Below, piece after piece: positions 1 through 7,028 of a DNA stretch of 64,000 nucleotides. The DNA is taken from NCBI RefSeq assembly GCF_011078175.1, contig NZ_JAALCJ010000006.1:279222-343221 (forward strand). The letters are read 5' to 3'. The translations under genes were made by a program, and so were the position numbers. Numbering within the stretch: the first letter of the stretch is position 1; every line of letters begins with the position of its first letter. The notes beneath the pieces were generated by a model. That model saw nothing but the letters and a program-made list of their open reading frames with translations, searched no databases and was not told the origin of the DNA. Source of the stretch: Enterobacter cloacae. GTDB lineage: Bacteria > Pseudomonadota > Gammaproteobacteria > Enterobacterales > Enterobacteriaceae.

Positions 1-1191
1 CAGCCCGGAATCCATGCTGTGGGTGAAGGCGATAAGCGCCCCCATCACCGCCGGCGACAGCGCGCCCGCAAAGTTTCCCAGCCCGTTGAATATGCCGCCC
101 GCCGTCGCGCTCACTCGTGGATGGGTGGCCTTCGCCAGCAGGGCGAAAATGTTGGGTGCGCCAGTGCCCAACATAAAGGTGCTGAAGCTCATCGCCGCGA
201 TGATGGCCAGCGGTGTATCAAGGTGCATGACCGCCGCCAGCCCGACGGCCGCGCCCGCCATCGAGATAAAGCAGGCTGCCGCACGCTTATCGACCCGGTC
301 AGAGAGCCACGCGCCAATCACTTCCCCCGCCAGCATGGCGATGAACGGCATCGACGACAGCCAGCCCGCGTGCTCCAGATGGATACCTTTGCCCTTGATG
401 AGGTAACCAGGCAGCCAGCCGTTGATGCCCCACAGGTAGGTCAGGAAGGCGATGTTAAAGATGCAGATGATCCAGAAGTGCGGGCTGACGAACAGCTCGC
501 GCCGTGCGGCACGCCGCTCATCCTGAGACGCCTGCGTGGTGCCAGGCTTCGCCTCCAGGCGGATCCCACGCAGACCAACGCGCACGAAAATCAACACCGG
601 TACGGTAAGCATCGCCATCACAAAGAAGGTGCTCTGCCAGCCAAAGGTGTTCAGCAGCCAGAGGGAGAGCGGGAAACCAATCGCCGCGCCCACCGGCGTG
701 CCGAGCAGCCACAGCATGGTGGCGCGCGCCTGCAAATGCTGCGGAAAGTTGTGACGCACAATGGCGAAGGCCAGCGGGAACAGCGGCCCTTCCGCCACGC
801 CCAGCAGGATGCGCAGGACGATCATCAACGTGTAGTTATGGGTAAAGCCCATCGCCACCATCAGCACGCACCACACCGCCATCATCCCGGTGAGCAGGCG
901 CAGCGGCGCGATTTTGTCGCCTAAACCGCTTAAAAACACCGATGAGAAGCCATAGCTCAGCAGGAAGGCGCTCATCAAAATGCCGAGGCGCGTGGTGTCG
1001 AAATCGATCCCCATCGCCTGCTGGAAATGGGTATCCGAAAAGAGCGCCGCGATGCTGATTTTGTCGAAAAACGCCAGCAGCACGCAGGCCAGCAGCGACA
1101 GCGGGATGGCCCAGCGCACCGCTTTTTCGGGCGTGCGGGCCCCCTCACCGCTCGCCTCAACCGGCGCGGTGTTCGTCTCTAGTGTGGTCAT
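1..1191 (-). CDS. MFS transporter (ACS/MHS type), partial, last gene of the Rieske operon
   Basis: A frame open from an ATG at 1191 to the left edge gives about 397 residues without a stop, so the C-terminus lies outside the window. After a polar N-terminus of about 20 residues come hydrophobic helices, an early FFDKISIA segment typical of the anion:cation symporter branch of the major facilitator superfamily, and an RILLGVAEGPLFP segment around helix 4. Family members (about 430-450 residues) import organic acids, often aromatic, by proton symport. The start is 25 bases after the reductase stop and follows GGGGGAG, so it is co-transcribed. Inferred role: uptake of the operon's aromatic substrate. 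Confidence 0.85.
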   Translation of the reverse strand, partial: MTTLETNTAPVEASGEGARTPEKAVRWAIPLSLLACVLLAFFDKISIAALFSDTHFQQAMGIDFDTTRLGILMSAFLLSYGFSSVFLSGLGDKIAPLRLLTGMMAVWCVLMVAMGFTHNYTLMIVLRILLGVAEGPLFPLAFAIVRHNFPQHLQARATMLWLLGTPVGAAIGFPLSLWLLNTFGWQSTFFVMAMLTVPVLIFVRVGLRGIRLEAKPGTTQASQDERRAARRELFVSPHFWIICIFNIAFLTYLWGINGWLPGYLIKGKGIHLEHAGWLSSMPFIAMLAGEVIGAWLSDRVDKRAAACFISMAGAAVGLAAVMHLDTPLAIIAAMSFSTFMLGTGAPNIFALLAKATHPRVSATAGGIFNGLGNFAGALSPAVMGALIAFTHSMDSGL

Positions 1192-1216
1192 CTCTCCCCC
1201 TACGGGTGCGGGTTAG

Positions 1217-2404
1217 CTATCGCAATGACATCAGTGAAAAAGTCGGGTCAGCGAGCGGTACGTCCGATAAATCCCGCCCTGCCGCCATCCAGCGCTTCGC
1301 CAGCTTGACGGTGCGCGCATCGTTAAACGCCACCAGCTGCGTCAGTCGCCCGCTGTCATCCAGCGAGAAGAAGAGCGAATCTTCACGCACTATCGTGCTG
1401 CTGCCCGGCTGCGGAATGCCGAGGATCTGAATATTGTGCTGGTATTGATCCGACCACAGCCACGGGGCATCGTCGTAGCCTGGCGCATCCGGATTTAGCA
1501 TCGCTTTCGCCGTCGCCACCGCCTGATTCTGGGCAAATGCCCACGACTGAATGCACAAGCCGTAGTGGTGATGCTGCGCCACATCGCCAGCCGCAAAGAT
1601 GAACGGATCCGAGGTGCGTCCCTGAGCATCCACCACGATCCCGCGCCCGGTATGAAGCCCCGCATCGCGCGCCAGTTCCAGATTGAGATCAACGCCGATC
1701 CCCACCACCACCGCATCAAAGGTTTCGCGCTGGCCATCACAGTGAATAACCGGCAGGCCATTGTCGTCCTCCAGCTCCAGCGCGCCGCAGCCGGTACGGA
1801 TATCCACCCCTTGTTCGCGATGGATGGCCGCTAAGCGTTGCGATACCTCTCCACTCACCGAACGCATGCACAGCGCGGGCTGCTGCTCGAACAGCGTGAC
1901 CGCCACGTCGTTTTTGCGCGCGGAAGCGGCAATCTCAAGGCCGATCCAGCCGCCGCCCACAATCGCCAGGGTTTGACTCTCTGCCAGACGTCCCTTCAGA
2001 CGCTGCGCGTCCTGCCAGTGGCGCAGGGTATAGACCTGCGGATGCGCCGCCCACGCCTCGCCCGGCAGACGCGCCCGCCCTCCGGTGGCAATCAAAAGAA
2101 TGTTGTAACTAAGATGCGTACCGTTGCTTAAACGCACCGTTTTTGCCTCGCGGTCGATCTGCTCCGCACGCAGTGGGCGGTACCAGGTCAGATCCAGCGC
2201 CTGCTGTGCCGCTTCGGAAAACAGCCGCGGGAGCGCAGCGTCAGGCTCCAGCAGAGACGCCTTCGACAGCGGCGGCCGTTCGTAGAAATCCCACGCTTCT
2301 TCCGCCACCACGCAAATCTCGCCGTCGAAACCCTCATCGCGCAGGGTTTTAGCTGCCCAGCCGCCCGCCTGACCGCCGCCGATAATGACAATGCGCGACG
2401 TCAT
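1217..2404 (-). CDS. FAD/NAD(P)H-dependent ferredoxin reductase of the Rieske oxygenase system
   Basis: 395 residues. An N-terminal FAD-binding motif IVIIGGGQAGG (residues 5-15), a second dinucleotide motif IVGGGWIGLEIA near residue 150 for NAD(P)H, and an FAAGDVA motif near residue 270 mark the BphA4/HcaD class of ferredoxin reductases. These pass electrons from NAD(P)H to a Rieske ferredoxin, which feeds the oxygenase. The start overlaps the stop of the preceding dioxygenase gene as ATGA, so translation is coupled. The last stretch (ADPTFSLMSLR) is typical of the family C-terminus. The partner is presumably the ferredoxin at 6294-6617. Confidence 0.9.
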   Translation of the reverse strand: MTSRIVIIGGGQAGGWAAKTLRDEGFDGEICVVAEEAWDFYERPPLSKASLLEPDAALPRLFSEAAQQALDLTWYRPLRAEQIDREAKTVRLSNGTHLSYNILLIATGGRARLPGEAWAAHPQVYTLRHWQDAQRLKGRLAESQTLAIVGGGWIGLEIAASARKNDVAVTLFEQQPALCMRSVSGEVSQRLAAIHREQGVDIRTGCGALELEDDNGLPVIHCDGQRETFDAVVVGIGVDLNLELARDAGLHTGRGIVVDAQGRTSDPFIFAAGDVAQHHHYGLCIQSWAFAQNQAVATAKAMLNPDAPGYDDAPWLWSDQYQHNIQILGIPQPGSSTIVREDSLFFSLDDSGRLTQLVAFNDARTVKLAKRWMAAGRDLSDVPLADPTFSLMSLR

Positions 2405-3327
2405 ACCGCCTCCGGCTTTTTCTGCTGGCGGCGCGTGTCGTGGTCAATCCCACCTTCCACCGCCCATTCGGTGAAGGAGACCAGCGAATGCTCCAGCTCG
2501 CGCGGCTGCCAGTTTTCCGTCAGGTAATCATCGTTGGTGTAATACTCAAACGCGCCGCCAGTCGGGCTGTTGACGTACCAGAAATAGGCCGACGACACCG
2601 GATGACGGCCCGGCCCGATAAAGGTGCTCCAGTCATGTTTATTCATCGCGATACCGCCGCCGATCACCTCGTGGATGTCGCGCACGGTGAAGGCCACGTG
2701 GTTGAGGCCGCGCTTGCGGTTCGGCAGTTGCAGCAGGAACAGGTTGTGATGGCCGCCGCGTACGCCGCAGCGCAGGAACACGGCGCGGTTGATGTAGCGG
2801 TCCGAGACCTGGAAGCCAAGCACCTCGCGGTAGAATTTCTCCACTGCCGCCAGCTCCTCAACGAAAAACACCACGTGCCCGACGTTGATCGGCTGGGCGC
2901 GATCGTAGACCGGGCTTGGCGTGTCGATGCGGCGAGCGTCTCCCCACTGGTTAATCGGCTCGACGTTCAGCTCCACGTCGCTCTGCTGGCTGACCTACAC
3001 GCGCAGCGTCATGCCGTTCGGGTCCAGGCACTCCAGCGCATCGCCCACTTCACGAAAGCCTGGCTGTTGCGCCAGCTTCGGGCGCAGCGCGTCCAGATCA
3101 GACTGTCTGGCAACCGCCCAGGTCATGCGGCGCAGGGTGTTGCCCGCTTCAAACGCGGGCGGCAGGTCGGGGCTGTCGATCGGGTTAAGCTCCACGCGCG
3201 CGCCGCTCAGGGTGGTGAAACGCTGGCCGCTGGCATCGCCCGTCAGGCCAAAATCACGCATAAATTTGGCGCAGTGGGTCAGGTCTTCCACGCCAGATTC
3301 CAGCTTTTCAATTCCGGTTACACTCAT
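2401..3327 (-). pseudogene. VOC/extradiol-type ring-cleavage dioxygenase interrupted by an in-frame amber codon
   Basis: Starting at ATG 3327 (GAGG nine bases upstream) the frame reads MSVTGIEKLESG for 110 codons, meets TAG at 2997-2995 (codon 111), then continues in the same frame to a TGA at 2401. Together the halves form one 308-residue two-domain glyoxalase-fold protein like catechol 2,3-dioxygenases. The second half keeps a likely metal triad: His in NVGHVV, His in LNHVAF and Glu in GGAFEYY. No bases are lost or gained, so one substitution explains the break. It may be a recent pseudogene, a sequencing error, or read through or re-initiated (a GTG codon lies at 2976). IclR is upstream (78-base gap); the reductase overlaps the end by four bases. 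Confidence 0.8.
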
Positions 3328-3405
3328 CGTTCGTTGCCTCATCTGGCCCAAATTGGGCGTAAAACATGCCCGACGCACTGAAGCGCCTGACGTTAACTCA
3401 CTGAT

Positions 3406-4197
3406 TTAACTGGCCTGTGACAGGTACCCTAAGAAGCCAGAAATTTTATCCGCCGCGAGGCGAACCTCGTTCTGGAGCCGCTCGCGGTCGGTCTGCGGGA
3501 TCTCCTCCGACGGCACCAGAATGCTGACCACCGCCGCCACGCGGCCGCTTCGGTCATACACCGGATAAACGATGGAAGAGATGCCGTGGCGGAAGAAAGA
3601 CTCGCCAATCACATATCCCCGGGCTTTGTCCTGCTGCACCATCTGCCACAGGGCTTCACGGTCGTGAAGCTGCCCCGGCGCGTTGCCCGGCAGGCGCTCG
3701 TGCGGGAACAGCTGTTCGAAATCGGCGCGGGAAATATCGGTCAATAGCATGCGGCCCAGCGAGGTGCAGTGCACCGGCAGACGGGTACCAATACTGACCT
3801 GGTTGATGCGCGACCCGGCGGCGCTGACGCGGGCGATGTAGATAATGTCGCGCCCGTCGCGGATCGCCAGGTGGCTGCTGCACTGGCTCACGTCGCGCAA
3901 TTGCTCGATCACCGGCTGGCCGACCTGCGCCACGTCCAGCGAGGCGATGTACTCAAAGCCCAGCCGCAGCACGTTCATGCCCAGCGAGAAGGTATTGGTG
4001 CGCGCGTTGCGCTCCAGAAAGCCCATATACTCCAGCGTCTGCACCACGCGGTAGGCGGTGGCCTTCGGCATATCCACCAGCCGGTGCAGTTCGGCAAAGG
4101 TCAGATCGCGATGCTGCTCGCCAAAGGCCAACAGCAGCTGTAAACCGCGCTCCAGCCCCGGCACCAGATACTTCACTTCCTGATCGTTTGCCATCAT
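3406..4197 (-). CDS. IclR-family transcriptional regulator of the aromatic operon
   Basis: 263 residues. Residues 10-75 form a winged helix-turn-helix (GLERGLQLLLAFGE, then MPKATAYRVVQTLEYMGFLE); the rest is an IclR effector domain with the usual GESFFRHGISSIVYPVYD region. Family members bind inverted repeats near their target promoters and respond to aromatic or small organic acids. The gene sits inside the operon, nine bases after the dehydrogenase stop, so it is probably made from the promoter it controls. Candidate sites are the three GTTTCA-type palindromes at 6637, 6905 and 6952. Two adjacent ATG codons (4197, 4194) could start it. Confidence 0.9.
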   Translation of the reverse strand: MMANDQEVKYLVPGLERGLQLLLAFGEQHRDLTFAELHRLVDMPKATAYRVVQTLEYMGFLERNARTNTFSLGMNVLRLGFEYIASLDVAQVGQPVIEQLRDVSQCSSHLAIRDGRDIIYIARVSAAGSRINQVSIGTRLPVHCTSLGRMLLTDISRADFEQLFPHERLPGNAPGQLHDREALWQMVQQDKARGYVIGESFFRHGISSIVYPVYDRSGRVAAVVSILVPSEEIPQTDRERLQNEVRLAADKISGFLGYLSQAS

Positions 4198-4206
4198 CGC
4201 CCTACC

Positions 4207-4956
4207 TTAGTTAAAGACAAAACCGCCGTTGACCGGGATCAACTGCCCGGTGATAAACCGCGACAGATCGCTTAACAGCCAGACCACGCTGCCGGTGATA
4301 TCTTCCGGCTGCTGCGCGCCCGTTAACGCGCGGCCATTTTCGTAGAGCTGATGGCGTTCTGCGGGCACATATTCGGTTGCCTCGACGCGGGTCAGGCCCG
4401 GCGCGATAGCGTTGATTCGGATGCGTTTTTCCCCCAGCTCGCGCGCCATCGAGCGGGTCATCGCAATTACCGCCCCCTTACTGGCCACGTAGGCCATCAG
4501 GCGCGGCGCGCCCCACAGCGCGGTGTCGGACGCCACGTTCACAATCCCCGCCCCCTCGCGCAGCAGCGGCACCGCGGCGCGCGTCACCAGCCAGGTGCCT
4601 TTGACGTTGACGCTCATCACCCGATCCCAGAGATCCGGATCGTAATCGAGCATGTGTTTGCCGCCCACGCCCGTCGCCATCGCGGCGTTGTTCACCAGGC
4701 CGTCAATCTGCCCCTGCTCGCCAATGGCGCTGAACACCAGGTCGATGGACTGCGGATCGGCCAGATCGATAACGTGCGATTCGATCGCATAGCCCTGCTC
4801 GCGCAGCCGGTGGGCGCTCTCGGCCAGCTCGCCTTTGAGGATGTCGCACATCACCACCGCCGCGCCCTGCTCCGCGCAGGCCTGGGCAAAGTGGTAGCCC
4901 AGCCCGCGCGCGGCGCCGGTCACCACGATGCGCTTTCCGCTCAGCAGCCCGTTCAT
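4207..4956 (-). CDS. Short-chain dehydrogenase/reductase, probable cis-dihydrodiol dehydrogenase
   Basis: 249 residues, a classical SDR: nucleotide-binding TGAARGLG at 13-20, NNAA at 89-92, and catalytic Ser143, Tyr156 and Lys160 (YVASK). The C-terminus ends in INGGFVFN-like SDR sequence. Its ATG shares one base with the oxygenase stop (TGATG), giving tight coupling. Next to a Rieske oxygenase and a ring-cleavage enzyme, the simplest inference is NAD-dependent oxidation of a cis-dihydrodiol to a catechol. Motifs alone do not exclude a general alcohol or 3-oxoacyl reductase. Confidence 0.85.
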   Translation of the reverse strand: MNGLLSGKRIVVTGAARGLGYHFAQACAEQGAAVVMCDILKGELAESAHRLREQGYAIESHVIDLADPQSIDLVFSAIGEQGQIDGLVNNAAMATGVGGKHMLDYDPDLWDRVMSVNVKGTWLVTRAAVPLLREGAGIVNVASDTALWGAPRLMAYVASKGAVIAMTRSMARELGEKRIRINAIAPGLTRVEATEYVPAERHQLYENGRALTGAQQPEDITGSVVWLLSDLSRFITGQLIPVNGGFVFN

Positions 4957-5978
4957 CAGGCGGCTCCCTGCTGTGCTTCACGCATCGCCAGCTGTTCTTT
5001 CGCGGCCTTTTGCATCATGCGGCGCAGGCGCGAGAGGCCAACGTCGTGCTGATACAGGTATTCATGATCGCGGGCGTTTGGCGCCAGGCTTTCCAGCACC
5101 ACGCGGTCCTGCTCCAGCACTTCCCAGTGCAGTTTTTCCAGCCGGTTGCGGTACATGAAGCGCCACATATCGCGCTGCCAGCCCTGTACGCGGCGGATGC
5201 GCCAGAAGAAGACGCGGCAATTGTCGTTATCTTCCGGCACCACCATGCCGACGATAAAGAAGTGGCCGCCCGGTCCGAAACGCTTCTTATAGGGAATGGA
5301 GAGACGCATCCAGCAGGTGCCGCTGTTGCCCAGCTCCACCCAGTCGAAGTTGACGCCGCTCTGCCCTTTTTTCTCGAAGATGAAGCCGGTTTTGGTCGGC
5401 TGGAGCACCATGTCGGCCTTGCGATCCCCTTCCGCCATCGAGTGCGACGACGAATGCAGATAGGTGCCGTGCATCGGGTCCATGACGTTTTCCAGCGCGT
5501 ACTGGTAATTGCATTTCCACGCGGCGGTGCAGAGGAAGTTGCTGAAGTTTTCCGTGTCGGCGAGTTCATCCGGGAAGGTCAGTTCGTCCGGCTGCTGGTC
5601 CGCGGTAACGCCAAACCAGAGGAAGATGGCGCCGTGCGCCTCCTGCACGTTATAGCTGCGCACGCACTGCTGGCCGACCAGCGGGCATTTATCCACGGCC
5701 GGCACGTCTTTCACCTCGCCGTTGCCCGCCACCTCTACGCCGTGATACCAGCAGGCGATGCGGTCCCCAAGGTTCCAGCCCATAGACAGGCGCGCGCCGC
5801 GGTGCGGACAGCGGTCCTCCAGCGCCTGCACCTGGCCGTCTTTGTTGCGCCAGACCACAATCTGCTCGCCCAGGCGGGTGATGCCCACCGGCGCAGACTG
5901 CACTTCCCAGCTCGCCAGCACCGGATACCAGAGGCCGCGCAGACCTTTATCGAGATAGTGTTGTACGGTAGTCGTCAT
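4956..5978 (-). CDS. Rieske non-heme iron aromatic ring-hydroxylating oxygenase, catalytic subunit
   Basis: 340 residues. The Rieske [2Fe-2S] ligands are Cys57-x-His59 (CPHRG) and Cys77-x2-His80 (CWYHG). The mononuclear iron site follows the pattern E163-x3-D167-x2-H170-x4-H175 (ENVMDPMHGTYLH). At 340 residues it is shorter than most two-subunit alpha chains and closer to single-component-type oxygenases such as the VanA, phthalate and carbazole groups. No conventional beta subunit gene is present. Electrons probably come from the ferredoxin (6294-6617) and reductase (1217-2404) of the same operon. The substrate cannot be told from sequence. Confidence 0.92.
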   Translation of the reverse strand: MTTTVQHYLDKGLRGLWYPVLASWEVQSAPVGITRLGEQIVVWRNKDGQVQALEDRCPHRGARLSMGWNLGDRIACWYHGVEVAGNGEVKDVPAVDKCPLVGQQCVRSYNVQEAHGAIFLWFGVTADQQPDELTFPDELADTENFSNFLCTAAWKCNYQYALENVMDPMHGTYLHSSSHSMAEGDRKADMVLQPTKTGFIFEKKGQSGVNFDWVELGNSGTCWMRLSIPYKKRFGPGGHFFIVGMVVPEDNDNCRVFFWRIRRVQGWQRDMWRFMYRNRLEKLHWEVLEQDRVVLESLAPNARDHEYLYQHDVGLSRLRRMMQKAAKEQLAMREAQQGAA

Positions 5979-5988
5979 CGCGTTGCCC

Positions 5989-6297
5989 TCAGTAGCCGTT
6001 AACCTGTAAGAATGCCTGGAAGCTGGCCTCGCTCCACGGCTCGCCCTGCTGGTCGTGCATGCGCACCGCGTTCAGCCCGTTCACCAGCTCCGGCAAGGTT
6101 TCAATGCCCTGCTCGAAGAGATCTTCCAGCGTCGCGATCAGGTTCATCTCCCAGTTTTCCGGCTCGCGGCTGCGGGTCTGCCAGATCAGGTTCTGGTAAT
6201 CACCCGGCTTATGGATCGCACCGTTACCGCCCTCTGCCGGTGGGGCAAACTGACGGCTTTCCGGCAGCGCCGGGTTGTAGTTGAGAGTGTCGCTCAT
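5989..6297 (-). CDS. Small conserved-looking protein between ferredoxin and oxygenase, function unknown
   Basis: 102 residues, acidic to neutral, no signal peptide, membrane helix or cysteine pair. The N-terminal third (LNYNPALPESRQF) is polar and proline-rich; the middle (MNLIATLEDLFEQGIETLPELVNGLN) looks helical. The start overlaps the ferredoxin stop by four bases (ATGA) and the stop is ten bases before the oxygenase start, so it is translationally coupled to both redox proteins. It is too short for a classical beta subunit (about 160-180 residues). Similar small genes beside Rieske oxygenases carry labels such as recombinase-like helix-turn-helix; I have this from memory and do not take it as function. 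Confidence 0.75.
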   Translation of the reverse strand: MSDTLNYNPALPESRQFAPPAEGGNGAIHKPGDYQNLIWQTRSREPENWEMNLIATLEDLFEQGIETLPELVNGLNAVRMHDQQGEPWSEASFQAFLQVNGY

Positions 6298-6617
6298 GCC
6301 ACGGTCTCCTCGACAAAGGTAATCTGAATCTGGTTTTCAAAAACCCGAACCGGGTAGCGGTTAAGGTTGCGCCCCCCGGGTCCGTGGAGGCACTGGCCGG
6401 TTTTGACGTCGAACACCGCCTCGTGGAGCGGACACTCCACCTTGCCGTCCTCCACGAAGCCCTGGCTCAGCAGGGCATAGGCGTGTGGGCATACGTCCTC
6501 CAGCGCGTAATATTCACCGTCGATCAGGTAAACGCCGATCTCTTTCCCGTCGACGTTGCCGCTAAAAGGGAAATCTTCCTGTACTTGTTCTGCGTCACAT
6601 ACGCCTATCCAGCTCAT
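6294..6617 (-). CDS. Rieske [2Fe-2S] ferredoxin
   Basis: 107 residues from the ATG at 6617, which has GGAGG seven to eight bases upstream; a longer in-frame start at 6677 lacks such a site and would run into the promoter. Cluster ligands are Cys43-x-His45 (CPHAY) and Cys62-x2-His65 (CPLHE), the spacing of oxygenase ferredoxins such as HcaC and BphA3. It carries electrons from the FAD reductase to the oxygenase. First gene of the operon; its 5' leader holds the palindrome at 6637-6652. Confidence 0.9.
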   Translation of the reverse strand: MSWIGVCDAEQVQEDFPFSGNVDGKEIGVYLIDGEYYALEDVCPHAYALLSQGFVEDGKVECPLHEAVFDVKTGQCLHGPGGRNLNRYPVRVFENQIQITFVEETVA

Positions 6618-6636
6618 CACGATCCTCCAGGCTTTT

Positions 6637-6652
6637 GTTTCATATATGAAAC
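6637..6652. promoter_or_regulatory. Operator 1: perfect 16-bp palindrome GTTTCATATATGAAAC
   Basis: The 16 bases equal their own reverse complement. The site begins 20 bases upstream of the ferredoxin ATG and lies downstream of the candidate promoter at 6676-6703, where bound protein would block transcription of the Rieske operon. Half-sites GTTTCA and TGAAAC recur at 6905 and 6952. The IclR-type protein of the operon is the likely ligand; that pairing is inferred. Confidence 0.7.
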
Positions 6653-6675
6653 TCTGTTTCTTATTTAATACGGTC

Positions 6676-6703
6676 AATATAAAAGCGATGAAAGTTTCGT
6701 CAA
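6676..6703 (-). promoter_or_regulatory. Candidate sigma70 promoter for the Rieske operon
   Basis: On the minus strand TTGACG (6703-6698) and TATATT (6681-6676) are 16 bases apart, about 60 to 85 bases upstream of the ferredoxin start. The predicted start of transcription near 6669 puts operator 1 inside the early transcribed region. The region is AT-rich, so other matches are possible. Confidence 0.4.
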
Positions 6704-6904
6704 GCGCGAATGTGACGAATTTGTTAATCAGCGAGTAATTAATTAACTAAGTGTGCAAAGGATCACGAAAAAATGCAGCGATATGAAATTTTCATTATTG
6801 CAGCGTGAGAAATACGTTTTTTTAATGCCCTCTTATTTTGAATAAAAGATATTGACTTCCTTTCTTTTTACTCTTTAAAAATAAATGAGCGTCACCTGTT
6901 TCGC

Positions 6905-6920
6905 GTTTCACCTGTGAAAC
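6905..6920. promoter_or_regulatory. Operator 2: GTTTCAC-CT-GTGAAAC inverted repeat
   Basis: Seven-base arms that are exact reverse complements around a two-base centre. It shares the outer half-sites GTTTCA and TGAAAC with operator 1 and lies 109 bases upstream of the divergent transporter start. It is 47 bp (start to start) from operator 3. Confidence 0.7.
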
Positions 6921-6951
6921 TCGTTTTAAATTTATTTTTAATAAACAAAGA

Positions 6952-6967
6952 GTTTCATAGGTGAACC
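6952..6967. promoter_or_regulatory. Operator 3: GTTTCATAGGTGAACC, imperfect copy
   Basis: Same layout as operators 1 and 2, with one mismatch in the outer half-sites (TGAACC instead of TGAAAC). It ends 61 bases before the transporter start at 7029. Being weaker and paired with operator 2, it may bind cooperatively or serve the plus-strand gene. The rest of 6618-7028 is AT-rich; a poor promoter match (TTGACT at 6852) precedes the transporter and I see no gene. Confidence 0.6.
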
Positions 6968-7028
6968 ATTTTAGCTCCGTGACAATCACATTGATGAAAA
7001 TATAAGTTACAAAAAACGTAAGGCGGAC

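Noticed and set aside
19..924. Long plus-strand open frame of 301 codons
   Set aside because: Lies antisense to the MFS gene, is extremely rich in Arg, His and Gln, and has no ribosome binding site; a shadow of GC-rich third codon positions.
2440..3381. Plus-strand open frame of 313 codons opposite the dioxygenase
   Set aside because: Antisense to two recognisable protein domains and without family features; the dioxygenase reading on the minus strand is supported by its motifs.
5010..6002. Plus-strand open frame of 330 codons opposite the Rieske oxygenase
   Set aside because: Antisense shadow; composition is His/Arg/Val-rich with no domain.
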